From: Gloeothece verrucosa PCC 7822
GTDB taxonomy: Bacteria > Cyanobacteriota > Cyanobacteriia > Cyanobacteriales > Microcystaceae
DNA length: 64,000 nt
Assembly (NCBI RefSeq): GCF_000147335.1
Contig: NC_014533.1
Span: 496,001-560,000, forward strand
Direction: 5' to 3'
Shown: one piece after another, positions 1 through 8,930 of the stretch
Layout: every line of letters starts with the position of its first letter
Position numbering within the stretch: position 1 is the first letter of the stretch
Notes under the pieces: generated by a model
The model's database searches: none
What the model was told of the DNA's origin: nothing
What the model saw: the letters and a program-made list of their open reading frames with translations, nothing else
Position numbers and translations under genes: made by a program

Positions 1-921
1 ACGCTGAAAACCTACTCGGCTGCCCTCAAGCAGTTTTTGACTTGGTGCAAAATTAAGGCCATTTCTCCTATGTGTGCTACAGAGGGCACAATTTGTTCAT
101 ATAGGCAGTATTTGCTCAAAACTAAAAAGTATAAACCCGCTTCCGTGGCCTTAAAATTAACGGTGGTGCGCCGCTTCTATACCATGGCCACCAAACAAGG
201 ATTCATCGCGGCTAATCCGGCTACCGATGTTAAACCCCCCACACAATCTTATGATCCAGCTACCCACAACAATTACCTGGACCTGACTGAGGCAAAACAA
301 CTCATAGAAAGTTTGCCAAATGATGATTCTTTGCCTTCGCTGCGCGATCGCGCTCTGATCGAAATCATGGTATGGCAGGGATGTAGAACAGTTGAACTGT
401 ATCGATTAAATGTCGGCGATATCATCAAAAGAAATGAGGATTTAGGATTAAATGTACAGGGGAAGCGTTCACGTCGGATTGTGCCTTTAACTCCAGATTT
501 GGCTCAATTGCTGCAAAAATATCTCAAAGCTCGCAAAAAAGCCGGTGAAATTCTTAAAGCAGACACTCCTCTTTTTACATCTTTGACAAGAAACAAGGGT
601 AGCCGCTTAACTCGTCGTTCAATAGCCAGAATTGTCGATAAGTATCTGAAAATTAACGGCTGGAAGAACAATAACCTAGACGAACATCAAGTTGATCATG
701 ATGATTTTGATGATCTCTTTATTTGTTCACCGCGCAAATTGAGCGCTCATTCGTTACGTCATACCTGCGGGACACTGGCCTTGTGGGCTGGTGTATCTTT
801 AAGGCAGGTACAGGATTTACTTGGACATCGTGATCCGGAAACCACAGCTTTATATGCTCATGCAGGAGATCGCTGGCGATATAATCCGGCTTTAGCGATA
901 CGTAATGCTATGGGGGTTTGA
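1..921 (+). CDS. Tyrosine recombinase / phage-type integrase (5' end outside window)
   Basis: Catalyses site-specific strand exchange, like XerC/XerD and phage integrases. The reading frame is open from base 1 (TLKTYSAALKQF precedes the TTG at 37), so the true start lies upstream of the window. The first ~75 residues resemble the SAM-like core-binding domain. The catalytic domain shows the whole family set: Arg in GCRTVEL, Lys in the beta-hairpin NVQGKRSRR, His and Arg in HSLRHTCG, His in LGHRDPE and the nucleophile Tyr in TTALYAHAG. It therefore looks active. Codon use is ordinary, and a HIP1 octamer lies inside it (344-351). Whether it is a chromosomal Xer-like enzyme or belongs to an integrated element cannot be told because the upstream side is missing; no attachment site was recognised. 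Confidence 0.9.
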   Translation, partial: TLKTYSAALKQFLTWCKIKAISPMCATEGTICSYRQYLLKTKKYKPASVALKLTVVRRFYTMATKQGFIAANPATDVKPPTQSYDPATHNNYLDLTEAKQLIESLPNDDSLPSLRDRALIEIMVWQGCRTVELYRLNVGDIIKRNEDLGLNVQGKRSRRIVPLTPDLAQLLQKYLKARKKAGEILKADTPLFTSLTRNKGSRLTRRSIARIVDKYLKINGWKNNNLDEHQVDHDDFDDLFICSPRKLSAHSLRHTCGTLALWAGVSLRQVQDLLGHRDPETTALYAHAGDRWRYNPALAIRNAMGV

Positions 922-1356
922 GCCGCTCCTATTTTATTGCTTTCATGGGAAAAACCTGACTAAATTTAGTTTAGTTGCTTAGCTAAAAAAGTTAACTGTG
1001 TGAACCGAGAACTGTTAATTTTTATTACAATTTTCGGCGGCTCATTCCACTTAATATGTTGTTAAGTATTGAAGTAAAGAAGTAAAAAAGACAAAGGAAA
1101 AATTACTTCTTAAGTAAGATGCTCTAAAGCCAGTAGAAGTCCTTAAATAGAAATTATCATACACTCGATAATAAAAAAATGCATTAAGCATTAATTTAAA
1201 GTAATCCTATACTTTAAAAAAAATAATTGTCAAAATATAATTTTTTTAAAAATTTAGTCGCCAAAAAATACTGACAATTAGAGCGTAGTGAATGAATTGT
1301 CTTAATTTTTATAGTCGGCAAAATTGTTTTGGGTTTGCAGTGAGGAAACTTAAATT
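922..1356. other. Intergenic region upstream of the sugar porter
   Basis: AT-rich spacer of about 435 bp with no convincing gene. A short piece near 989-1006 (AAGTTAACTGTGTGAAC) matches the interior of repeat family R1. A GAGG ribosome-binding site lies 10-15 bases before the ATG at 1357. No promoter could be assigned with confidence. Confidence 0.4.
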
Positions 1357-2760
1357 ATGATTGAGAATCAAGCTAAAGTTTATCCGAAAGCCAATCAATC
1401 TTTTACCCTTTTGATTGCCTGTACCGCCGCGCTCGGTGGTTTTTTATTCGGATTTGATACAGCCATTATCAACGGTGCGATTAAAGCATTGTATCAAGCT
1501 TTCAATGCGACCTCTTGGACCATTGGTTTAGCCGTATCCTTGGCATTACTCGGCTCCGCAGTAGGAGCTTTTTATGCAGGACCGATTGCTGACCGCTTTG
1601 GGCGTATTAAAACAATGATCGTTGCTTCGGTTTTGTTTACCATTAGTGCTATCGGTGCAGGTGCGGCTTTTGGCATCTGGGATTTTATCTTGTGGCGAGT
1701 TGTGGGAGGAATTGGAGTAGGAGCGGCTAGTGTCATTGCTCCTGCCTATATTGCCGAAGTTTCTCCGGCTCATTTGCGGGGTAGATTAGGGTCGCTTCAG
1801 CAACTAGCGATCGTCATTGGTATTTTTATCGCCTTGTTGTGTGACTATGCGATTGCCTTAGCCGCCGGCTCGGCTGGAAATCCCTGGTTATTTGGTGTCA
1901 GTGCTTGGCGATGGATGTTTTGGAGTGAAATCCCACCTGCACTGCTATACGGTATTGGAGGCTTAATAATTCCTGAGTCCCCTCGATATTTAGTAGCTCA
2001 GAAAAAAGAAGAGGAAGCGGCAACAGTTTTAGCGAAGGTGATTGGCGGAGATGTACAAACGAAAATCAGCGAAATTAGGGAGACGGTACTGAGAGAACGT
2101 AAGCCTAAGCTATCAGATTTGTTGAGTAGAAACGGAGGACTTTTACCGATTGTTTGGGTGGGGATAGGACTTTCATTACTTCAGCAGTTTGTCGGGATTA
2201 ATGTAATTTTTTATTACAGTAGCATTTTATGGCAAGCGGTTGGTTTTAGCGAACAAGATTCGCTTTGGATTACGGTAATTACCGGTGCGACGAATATTGT
2301 CACCACCTTGATAGCCATCGCTGTTGTTGATAAATTCGGCCGCAGACCGTTACTTCTGCTAGGTTCATTAGGTATGACAATTACCTTGGGGATAATGGCG
2401 ATCACTTTTAATAATGCTCCCATTATTAACGGCCAACCTACCCTCTCAGGAACGACGGGAACGCTCGCTCTAGTAGCGGCTAATCTTTATGTCTTTTGTT
2501 TTGGCTTTTCATGGGGTCCGGTCGTTTGGGTATTATTAGGAGAAATTTTTAATAATAAAATTCGCGCGAGTGCTTTGGCCGTTGCCGCTTCAATTCAGTG
2601 GGTAGCTAACTTTATTGTTTCTACGACTTTTCCCCCGTTACTAACAACGGTTGGATTAGGCTCCGCCTATGCTTTATATGGAATAGCTGCGGCAATTTCC
2701 TTCTTCTTTGTCTGGTTTTTTATTCAAGAAACAAAAGGTAAAGAACTTGAAGAAATGTAA
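1357..2760 (+). CDS. glcP: MFS sugar porter, GlcP/Gtr-like glucose symporter
   Basis: Major facilitator of the sugar-porter family, 467 aa, almost the same length as the Synechocystis glucose transporter GlcP (Gtr). Twelve hydrophobic segments can be followed. Family motifs visible are GGFLFGFDTAIING in TM1, ADRFGR in loop 2-3, the PESPRYLV motif after TM6, QQFVGINVIFYY in TM7, DKFGRRPLLL in loop 8-9 and the C-terminal ETKGKELEEM. Predicted role: proton-coupled uptake of glucose or a similar hexose across the plasma membrane. A TGAGG ribosome site precedes the ATG. It is a single gene, with a repeat (R1) starting 25 bp after the stop. The substrate is inferred from family similarity; fructose or xylose transport cannot be excluded. 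Confidence 0.85.
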   Translation: MIENQAKVYPKANQSFTLLIACTAALGGFLFGFDTAIINGAIKALYQAFNATSWTIGLAVSLALLGSAVGAFYAGPIADRFGRIKTMIVASVLFTISAIGAGAAFGIWDFILWRVVGGIGVGAASVIAPAYIAEVSPAHLRGRLGSLQQLAIVIGIFIALLCDYAIALAAGSAGNPWLFGVSAWRWMFWSEIPPALLYGIGGLIIPESPRYLVAQKKEEEAATVLAKVIGGDVQTKISEIRETVLRERKPKLSDLLSRNGGLLPIVWVGIGLSLLQQFVGINVIFYYSSILWQAVGFSEQDSLWITVITGATNIVTTLIAIAVVDKFGRRPLLLLGSLGMTITLGIMAITFNNAPIINGQPTLSGTTGTLALVAANLYVFCFGFSWGPVVWVLLGEIFNNKIRASALAVAASIQWVANFIVSTTFPPLLTTVGLGSAYALYGIAAAISFFFVWFFIQETKGKELEEM

Positions 2761-2784
2761 TATATAGCCTTTAAAAATCCCATA

Positions 2785-2945
2785 TAACTACCTGGACAAA
2801 ATTAAAGTTAACTGTGTGATCACCGGATCTGGGAACAGGGAACACTTCGACAAGCTCAGTGCAAGCAGGGAACAGGGAACAGGTAAGACTTTCAAGGTTT
2901 TTACATTTCTTAACATAAAGTGCTTTATTTATGTCCAGGTACTTA
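2785..2945. repeat. Repeat R1, complete copy with terminal inverted repeats
   Basis: Begins TAACTACCTGGACA and ends TGTCCAGGTACTTA, i.e. imperfect terminal inverted repeats. The interior carries AAAGTTAACTGTG, two to three GGGAACA units and the segment TTTCAAGG..TTTTACATTTCTTAACATAA, all shared with the second complete copy at 36227-36342. This copy has an extra ~45-bp insert containing CTTCGACAAGCTCAGTGC. The TA-bounded ends suggest a non-autonomous element of IS630/Tc1 type; that family assignment is inference. Confidence 0.75.
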
Positions 2946-2995
2946 GTGCTTAGCAATCAGCCATCAGTTTTTAATAATCTTGTGTGAGGAAAAAA

Positions 2996-4735
2996 ATGAG
3001 CCAAAATCCCCCTCTGCTTAACAATAAATGGCGAAAAAGTTGGATTAATAGCCTAGTTTGGCTGAATTGCTTTCTGGGAATTGCTACACCAAGTTTTGCT
3101 CAAATACAGGGCAATTCAATGACAAATATCAACAATGCCAATTCATTACCTCCTATGAGTTGGCAACCTGATCCAACTGTTAGCTCCATGTCTAAAGTTC
3201 CTTCAGTGTCTCAATTACGGGACGTTGAACCGACACAATGGGCATATCAAGCTTTACGCTCTCTTGTTGAACGTTATGGCTGTCTCGTAGGCTGGGGTGC
3301 GGAACTCGTTCCGCATTATCCGAATAATCTTTATCGAGGAGATATGGCCTTGACACGCTGGGAATTTGCCGCCGCCTTGAATAACTGTCTCAATAGTCTT
3401 GAAACACAGCTACAAAATAACTTGACGGTATCACGAGAAGATCTCGAAACATTCAAGCGATTAAGCGAAGAGTTTAAACAAGAACTAGCAATATTAGACA
3501 CAAAACTAGATAATCTAGAAAATCGCGTCGCCTTTCTCGAAGACCATCAATTTTCAACCACAACCAAACTTTTTACCCAAATCATTTGGTCTGTGGATGA
3601 TACCTTTGGCAATAAAGTAGGCACTGATGAAGACCAATCACAAACACGCTTTGGTTATCGGATTCGTCTGAATTTGGAAACGAGTTTTAACGGACAAGAC
3701 TTACTGAGAACCCGTCTACAAGTGGGTGATTTAATTCCCACAAGCGAAGTAACTGGCACAAACATGACTCGATTTAATTATGACGATGACTCCAACAATC
3801 AAGTTTTTGCCACTCACCTTCTCTACCGCAGACTTCTGACGAATAATCTTCAGTTAACCGTTGGACCGGTAGGTGTCGGTTATACAGATATTACCGATAC
3901 CTTAACTCCCCCTTCAATTCCTGATGATAGTCGAGGGATTCCCTCACGCTTTGGAGAATATAATCCTCTCTATCGCCGAGGTGGTGGCGGAGGCGCTTTA
4001 AATTGGAATATACTTGGTTTAATTGAGGGGGCCAGTATTGGTCCAAGCGATCCTAATGCCCATGATCTGATCCTGACAATAGGATATCTATCCACGAATA
4101 TTAACAATACTATAGCGGGCAATGGCTTTTTCAACGAAGGTTACCATGTTTTAGCTCAATTAGCTTATTATGTACCTGGGGCGGGGGTCGGGTTGGCTTA
4201 TTCTCATACTTATGGCCCAGCAGGACAAGTGGACCTCACAGGAGATAATGGCACTCTGAACGCGATTCAACCTTTTGGTAATAACATTGCTACGAGCAGT
4301 GACTCTTATAATCTTCAAGGTTATGTGCGCTTAGGGGATAATTTTTTTATTCATGGGTGGATTGGTTACTATCAAGCTAATGCTAATAGCAAAGGCATCA
4401 GCAATATTAGTGATGGTGTCGGCGGTACTATTCCTTTAACGGTCAGTAAAGGCGATGAGGCGGATTTTTGGAATGCCGCGATTTCATTCACTTTCCCCGA
4501 TATTGGAGGAGAAGGGAATTTACCTGGCATTCTCTTAGGAATTCCGCCGACAGTAAGCCATAGCGACCTGAAGCGTGACTGTAATACTCCTTACCATATT
4601 GAAGTTTTCTATCGTTGGCAACTCAATGATCATATTGCTATTACTCCGGGTTTTTGGGCCATTCTTAACCCAGAAGGTGACAACCGTAACGATACTCAAT
4701 GGGTTGGACACATTCGCACTGGTTTTAACTTTTAA
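2996..4735 (+). CDS. SLH-domain outer-membrane porin (iron-uptake porin / OprB type)
   Basis: Outer-membrane beta-barrel porin of the cyanobacterial Slr1841/Slr0042 type, which passes inorganic ions and small solutes. The ATG at 2996 is preferred over the GTG at 2984 because GTGAGG upstream of it is the ribosome site. The product is 579 aa: a signal peptide ending near SFAQ, one SLH domain at about residues 65-130 (DVEPTQWAYQALRSL..RYG, then ALTRWEFAAALNNCL) that binds peptidoglycan-linked polymer, a coiled coil around 140-185, and a long aromatic-rich barrel ending in ..TGFNF, a typical outer-membrane C-terminal Phe. Oddity: the SLH domain contains a palindromic insert (3298-3315) encoding AELVP, placed between the two conserved halves of the SLH motif. 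Confidence 0.88.
   Translation: MSQNPPLLNNKWRKSWINSLVWLNCFLGIATPSFAQIQGNSMTNINNANSLPPMSWQPDPTVSSMSKVPSVSQLRDVEPTQWAYQALRSLVERYGCLVGWGAELVPHYPNNLYRGDMALTRWEFAAALNNCLNSLETQLQNNLTVSREDLETFKRLSEEFKQELAILDTKLDNLENRVAFLEDHQFSTTTKLFTQIIWSVDDTFGNKVGTDEDQSQTRFGYRIRLNLETSFNGQDLLRTRLQVGDLIPTSEVTGTNMTRFNYDDDSNNQVFATHLLYRRLLTNNLQLTVGPVGVGYTDITDTLTPPSIPDDSRGIPSRFGEYNPLYRRGGGGGALNWNILGLIEGASIGPSDPNAHDLILTIGYLSTNINNTIAGNGFFNEGYHVLAQLAYYVPGAGVGLAYSHTYGPAGQVDLTGDNGTLNAIQPFGNNIATSSDSYNLQGYVRLGDNFFIHGWIGYYQANANSKGISNISDGVGGTIPLTVSKGDEADFWNAAISFTFPDIGGEGNLPGILLGIPPTVSHSDLKRDCNTPYHIEVFYRWQLNDHIAITPGFWAILNPEGDNRNDTQWVGHIRTGFNF
3298..3315. repeat. Palindromic mini-repeat inside the porin gene
   Basis: TGCGGAAC-TC-GTTCCGCA, an 8-bp stem with a 2-base centre, within the SLH coding region. 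The identical 18 bases occur in the same reading frame (A-E-L-V-P) in the RTX protein at 11879-11896. SLH domains usually run directly from the glycine to ..Y.D..YRG, so the residues WGAELVPH look inserted. Confidence 0.75.
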
Positions 4736-4838
4736 ATCTATGAAGCTAGGAACTTAATTACAGAGTTTTTTATTTATGTTTACGTCCTTATAATCATTTT
4801 AACTATAATTTAGGAGAAATGATTCTAGGATAAATCAA

Positions 4839-5690
4839 TTGTTAACCGTACAGCAGCATTCAAGACTAGGCAAAGAAATTCTACAAGATTGTGATCTTGC
4901 ACATTTAACTATGCCACAAGTCCAATCATTAAAACAATCTCTCTGGGAACAGGGAGTTATTGTGGTCAGAAAGCAAAAACTAACAGCCTCCCAGTTAAAG
5001 GACTTTGCGATTAAAACCTTTGGTGACACTAACCTTGGTCGTCGCCCTAAGCCTTTCGACCCAGAAATTGATCCAGCTTTACAAAGTCCAGGTGTTTCCA
5101 TTTTAGGTAATCCTAAAGGACTGACTCAGGAAGTTGTGGGCAAATTTGCTTGGGTGTGGCATCATGACAAAGACCATCTCCCCAAAACGGAGGGATTGGA
5201 CATGAATGCTCTCTATGTAGTGATGCTTTATGGCGTAGAAATTCCTGCCGAAGGAATCGATGGAGAACCTCATACTACTAACTTTCTGGATATGATGGAA
5301 GCTTACCAAAATCTTGAGCGTCAACATCGGCAGCAATTAGAAAAACAGTCGATGTATCACCTCTCACCGATTACTCCACCACCCGGGGAGGACATCCCCC
5401 GAAAATTACATCCAATAGTTTCTACTCACAAAATAACAGGGCGCAAAGGATTATATTTAGGTTCAAGCACTTCGATTCTTCAGGGGCTAGAAGACAAACC
5501 TCAAGAAGCACAACTGTATTGGAACGATTTGTTCGCAACTATATTGGATTGTACGCCAGTCTATGCTCATATTTGGCAACCTGGAGATATTGTATTTTGG
5601 GATAATTCCCAAGTTATGCATACAGGAATGCCCTACAATGCCAACAAATATAAGCGGATTGCTCTGCGGCTTGGGGTAGTTAATCACTAG
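4839..5690 (+). CDS. TauD/TfdA-family Fe(II)/2-oxoglutarate dioxygenase
   Basis: Non-heme iron oxygenase, 283 aa, the usual length of the TauD/TfdA family. The Fe-binding facial triad is visible as HHD in WVWHHDKDH (about residue 106-109) and the distal His in VMHTGMPY (about 260), followed by Arg in RIALRLG (about 275) that would hold the 2-oxoglutarate carboxylate. It starts at a TTG with AGGA eight bases upstream. An ATG at 4819 with a better ribosome site is in another frame and stops after four codons. The gene stands alone, followed by a clear hairpin. Substrate unknown; family members hydroxylate taurine, sulfonates, aryloxyacids or natural-product intermediates. Confidence 0.85.
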   Translation: MLTVQQHSRLGKEILQDCDLAHLTMPQVQSLKQSLWEQGVIVVRKQKLTASQLKDFAIKTFGDTNLGRRPKPFDPEIDPALQSPGVSILGNPKGLTQEVVGKFAWVWHHDKDHLPKTEGLDMNALYVVMLYGVEIPAEGIDGEPHTTNFLDMMEAYQNLERQHRQQLEKQSMYHLSPITPPPGEDIPRKLHPIVSTHKITGRKGLYLGSSTSILQGLEDKPQEAQLYWNDLFATILDCTPVYAHIWQPGDIVFWDNSQVMHTGMPYNANKYKRIALRLGVVNH

Positions 5691-5692
5691 GC

Positions 5693-5718
5693 TTGGTAAG
5701 TCTAGAACTTACCAATTT
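5693..5718 (+). terminator. Hairpin after the TauD-type gene, probable terminator
   Basis: A 9-bp perfect stem (TTGGTAAGT/ACTTACCAA) with a 5-base loop lies 3 bases after the stop codon and is followed by TTT. The T-run is short, so termination strength is uncertain. Confidence 0.5.
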
Positions 5719-5730
5719 AGTAAATAGGGC

Positions 5731-5760
5731 AAGCTTTCAGGTTTTAAACATTTCTTAACT
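5731..5760. repeat. R1 right-half fragment
   Basis: AGCTTTCAGGTTTTAAACATTTCTTAAC matches the right interior of the complete R1 copies (TTTCAAGG..TTTTACATTTCTTAAC), without the terminal repeat. Confidence 0.4.
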
Positions 5761-5836
5761 TCCTCGGTTCTTTTATAGACAAATCTCTATCGTTAATAAA
5801 TTTTAATATTTATTAAATAAAATTACGTAAAACTGA

Positions 5837-6223
5837 TTGACAAACATTGGTGGCGAAGGAGTCGATCAAATTTTGTTTGGAAGCGGGACAGTTTTTGCCG
5901 TAAATAGTTTTGGGATAGATACCATAGCAGATTTTACAAAGGGCAGTGATAAGATTGTCTTAAGTAAGCTTTCTTTTGCCGCTTTATCTAGTGCTGTTGG
6001 CAGTAATTTACAAGCTTCGGAATTCGCCATTATTAATGTTAATGCTGCTGAGGAAGCCGCTATAAGTTCAACTGAATCGGCTTTAATTATTTACAACTTA
6101 TCTACTGGTAATGTATTGTATAATCAAAATGGTAATGCCAGTGGATCGGGAACAGTAGGTCTGTTTGCCACCTTAACCGAAACCCTCGAATTAGACAGTA
6201 GTGACTTTATCATTGCTATCTAA
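5837..6223 (+). pseudogene. C-terminal fragment of an RTX/hemolysin-type Ca-binding protein
   Basis: 128 aa with no signal or RTX nonapeptides, starting at a TTG. The sequence (FGIDTIADFTKGSDKIVLSK, then SALIIYNLSTGNVLYNQNG) closely parallels the C-terminal domain of the RTX protein encoded at 11317-12234 on the other strand (GIDVVSDFTSGSDKIVLSK, NALIVYCSSTGSLYYNQNG). It is the terminal module cut off from its N-terminal RTX repeats, so it is most likely a gene remnant rather than a functional protein. Upstream sequence carries an R1 fragment, which may mark the break. Confidence 0.6.
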
Positions 6224-6267
6224 AAGTTTAGTGTTTTAAGTTAATTTTTTAAGGAGCTATAAAACTC

Positions 6268-6471
6268 ATGTTTAAATGGACTTGTTTAACTTTAACTTCA
6301 GGATTTGGAGTAGTAGATGTAGATAAAACTAGCGGAGGAGATACAGCCGTCAATTCCGCCTTATTAATAGATAATATAACCGTTACCTCTGTGCCTGAAC
6401 CCTTAACTTTATTAGGAATAGCATCAGCAGCTTTATTTGGAGCGGCTTTTAAAGTAGTTAAAGCCAATTAA
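6268..6471 (+). pseudogene. PEP-CTERM protein remnant
   Basis: 67 aa. The C-terminal 25 residues form a standard PEP-CTERM sorting signal (VPEPLTLLGIASAALFG, then a basic tail). An AAGGAG ribosome site lies about 10 bases upstream of the ATG, but no signal peptide or globular domain follows: the N-terminus reads straight into a short hydrophilic stretch. The likeliest history is a large internal deletion that joined the native start to the sorting tail. The stop overlaps the converging membrane-protein gene by 4 bases. Confidence 0.55.
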
Positions 6472-6758
6472 TTTTTAAAATCAGGATTAATACCAAAGAG
6501 TTCTAACAAACTGATTGTTCCTGTAAAAAAAATATAAATCCCCAATTTAACGGAATTTTTTCGGTAAAATAATCCATAAAAAAATGCTAAAATTGCTTCT
6601 ATTAAATGGATCAATAAACCTAGTCCAGCAACCCAAAAAATTACTATCATAAAAAAAGGAAGTTTTTGATGATTTAAAATAGCATAAACATTAATGAATT
6701 GTACAATTAAAGCAGCAATCATCATTAATGTCGAGATAGTTTTAATTATTAGTTTCAT
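6468..6758 (-). CDS. Small membrane protein, unknown function
   Basis: 96 aa with three clear hydrophobic segments (about residues 5-27, 34-62 and 73-90) separated by short basic loops (YRKNSVK). No family was recognised. It stands alone on the minus strand and converges on the PEP-CTERM remnant. A small three-helix inner-membrane protein is all that can be said. Confidence 0.55.
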   Translation of the reverse strand: MKLIIKTISTLMMIAALIVQFINVYAILNHQKLPFFMIVIFWVAGLGLLIHLIEAILAFFYGLFYRKNSVKLGIYIFFTGTISLLELFGINPDFKN

Positions 6759-6805
6759 CTTTGTTATTCAGCCAGACGTAATTTTCAGGTTGTTTCTCTA
6801 TATAA

Positions 6806-6870
6806 ATACCTAGACAAAATAATAGTTAACTGTTTGGCAAGGGAACAAGGAATAGGGAACAGGGAACAAA
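6806..6870. repeat. R1 left-half fragment
   Basis: TACCTAGACAAAATAATAGTTAACTGTTTGGCAAGGG.. followed by several GGGAACA units matches the left part of R1; the right end is missing. Confidence 0.55.
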
Positions 6871-6933
6871 TTTTAATTTTCTAGTTTTTTGATAAGGCTA
6901 ATAATCATTAATGTTAACTCAATCCAATCAATT

Positions 6934-7053
6934 ATGTTGACAAATTTTTCAAGACCTGCTCAAAAAATCGCTAATATTTTAACGGAATCTCTTCTAGATG
7001 ACCCACATTTTAATTTTATCTTCGAAGGTAATTCTGCTGAAAGAAAGGTTTGA
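6934..7053 (+). pseudogene. Possible N-terminal stub of a GNAT acetyltransferase
   Basis: 39-codon open frame starting MLTNFSRP and containing ILTESLLDDPHFNFIF. The pattern 'A..L..A...DDP.F..IF' is the usual start of GNAT-fold acetyltransferases, but the frame ends before any acetyl-CoA loop. Probably a truncated remnant; the identification rests on one motif only. Confidence 0.3.
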
Positions 7054-7122
7054 AATGTTAATTTTAATGAATATCTCCCAACTTACCCTGTATATTTTAG
7101 GTATTATACCCCAGGTAATTCT

Positions 7123-7458
7123 ATGAAAATTCTATTTTATTTATTGCTATTTTACACCTTGCTGAGTAGCAATCTAGCCAATGCTAATACGATTAAATGC
7201 TCGAGCAATGCCATTAGTCAAGCTGGTAAACTTCTTAACTTTCATGTAGGTGGCGATAATCGAATCCAAATTGATCCTAAAGTTAAAGAACTTCCTTCTT
7301 TAAAAAATCCCGCTAATCAACAACAAACATTTCAAGTGCTTGAAGTTTGGGGTTATATTTATAAAGCTCAATATCGTATGAGGTTAATTTATTACAATTC
7401 TCCTAATACTAGCTGTCTATTAATGGGGCAAGAGATTTTAGAAAATTCGAGTCCTTGA
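7123..7458 (+). CDS. Small secreted protein, unknown function
   Basis: 111 aa with a clear N-terminal signal peptide (MKILFYLLLFYTLL.., cleavage expected after ANA, about residue 22). The mature part has two cysteines (CSSNAIS and SCLLMG) that could form a disulfide in the periplasm, and is otherwise unrecognised. Bounded downstream by an R2 element. Function unknown. Confidence 0.55.
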   Translation: MKILFYLLLFYTLLSSNLANANTIKCSSNAISQAGKLLNFHVGGDNRIQIDPKVKELPSLKNPANQQQTFQVLEVWGYIYKAQYRMRLIYYNSPNTSCLLMGQEILENSSP

Positions 7459-7475
7459 TTGAAATTTTATATTTT

Positions 7476-7585
7476 TAGGAGTTACGCACTCCGAGCGCGG
7501 TTTATGTCATTCCGAACGCGGTTTATGTCCCAAGCGAGCGAGGAATCTCAAACCTTTATGATTTGGTTATGGTGCGTAAGTCCTA
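7476..7585. repeat. Repeat R2, complete copy with 5-bp target duplication
   Basis: Starts TAGGAGTTACGCACTC and ends GGTGCGTAAGTCCTA, forming terminal inverted repeats. It is flanked by ATTTT on both sides (7471-7475 and 7586-7590), a 5-bp target-site duplication. About 110 bp with no coding capacity, so a MITE-type element. Confidence 0.85.
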
Positions 7586-7689
7586 ATTTTTTAATTATTG
7601 GCTCATAAATAACGGTTTTTATCATGTCGTAATGCAGCCGCTCAATATAGATTTAGGTGCGTTACGCTTCGCTAACACACCCTACTTTA

Positions 7690-8928
7690 TCAACACTCTC
7701 TTAAAGTTTTCAATAGTTGTTGAATTTCATCAGAATTATTGTAATGAACTAGCCCGATTCGTAACAAGCCTCCTGTATTTTCTAAACCTAATTTTTCTGT
7801 AACACCGAGTGCATAAAAATTGCCATGCCAGGTAAAAATATTAAACTCTCCTAACCTTTGTGCTATGTGATGAGGCTTTTGTCCTGAAATTGTTATACCG
7901 ACAGTCGGTGTTCGCCAAGCCAACTGGGCAAGGTTTGTAATTCCATAAACTTTTACATTCGGAATTTGGTGTAACCCATCAATTAACAGTTCACTCAATT
8001 GCTGTTCGTATTGCTGGCAAGCCGTCATCGCAGCCACTAAAGCCGCACGACGATGGGGAACGGAGGCATCCACAAAATTTCCCAATTTAGTTAAATAATC
8101 GATGGTTGCTACCACTCCAGCAAGTCCTTCATAATTAAGAGTCCCAGTTTCCCAACGTTCAGGAATGCTATTCGGTGCAGGTTGTACCTTAAAAGGAGTT
8201 AGACGAGCAAGATGTTCTCGTTTACCGTATAGTATCCCAACATGAGGTCCAAAAAACTTATAGCTTGAGCAAACTAAAAAGTCACAATCTAAAACTCCCA
8301 CATCAATTGGTCCATGTGGTGCATAGTGAACTGCATCTACAAAAACCATCGCCCCAACCCGATGAGCAAGCCGCACAATGGTAGCTATATCATTAATCGT
8401 ACCAACCGCATTGGAAGCATATCCCACCGCCACTAAGCGGGTACGTTCATTAATCTGCTGTTCCATCTCAGTGAGATCTAACGTACAATCATCAGGATTA
8501 AAATCCACTTGGCGAATTACAATACCCTGATCTTCTAACGCTACCCAGGGCGAAACATTAGCATAATGATCGAGCCTTGTTACCACAATTTCGTCCCCCG
8601 GTTGCAATTGACGGGCAAATGCTCGACTAAAAGCCAAGGTAAGCGAGGTCATGTTTGCGCCAAAAATTACCTCATCCGGACTACATCCCAAAAAATCAGC
8701 CATCGCCTCACGAGCCGCACTAATGAGCCTATCAGTCCGCCGACTGGTGGCAAAAGCCCCATGAGCATTAGCATTTGATTCAATTAAGTATTGACTCATG
8801 GCTTCTATGACGCTGTATGGGACTTGAGTGCCGCCTGGCCCGTCAAAAAAAATTCGAAGTTGACCGTTAATTTCGTGGGTTATGGAGGGAAATTGTGACC
8901 TTATCCATTCTAAATTGAGAGATTTCAT
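7690..8928 (-). CDS. Class-V PLP enzyme, cysteine desulfurase-like (VC1184-type)
   Basis: Fold-type I PLP protein of the aminotransferase class V/cysteine desulfurase family, 412 aa. The cofactor Lys is in CSSYKFFGPH (about residue 224); the pyridine-binding Asp and neighbouring His are in FVDAVHYAPHG, and the stacking His is in LDHYANVSPW. The short active-site loop lacks the catalytic-Cys segment of true IscS/SufS enzymes, so a desulfurase, lyase or aminotransferase role is open. The ATG at 8928 is preferred over the TTG at 8934: AGGA sits 7 bases upstream and the start falls 2 bases after the preceding stop, implying translational coupling with the 2OG dioxygenase gene. Last gene of a three-gene operon. 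Confidence 0.85.
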   Translation of the reverse strand: MKSLNLEWIRSQFPSITHEINGQLRIFFDGPGGTQVPYSVIEAMSQYLIESNANAHGAFATSRRTDRLISAAREAMADFLGCSPDEVIFGANMTSLTLAFSRAFARQLQPGDEIVVTRLDHYANVSPWVALEDQGIVIRQVDFNPDDCTLDLTEMEQQINERTRLVAVGYASNAVGTINDIATIVRLAHRVGAMVFVDAVHYAPHGPIDVGVLDCDFLVCSSYKFFGPHVGILYGKREHLARLTPFKVQPAPNSIPERWETGTLNYEGLAGVVATIDYLTKLGNFVDASVPHRRAALVAAMTACQQYEQQLSELLIDGLHQIPNVKVYGITNLAQLAWRTPTVGITISGQKPHHIAQRLGEFNIFTWHGNFYALGVTEKLGLENTGGLLRIGLVHYNNSDEIQQLLKTLREC

Positions 8929-8930
8929 TG

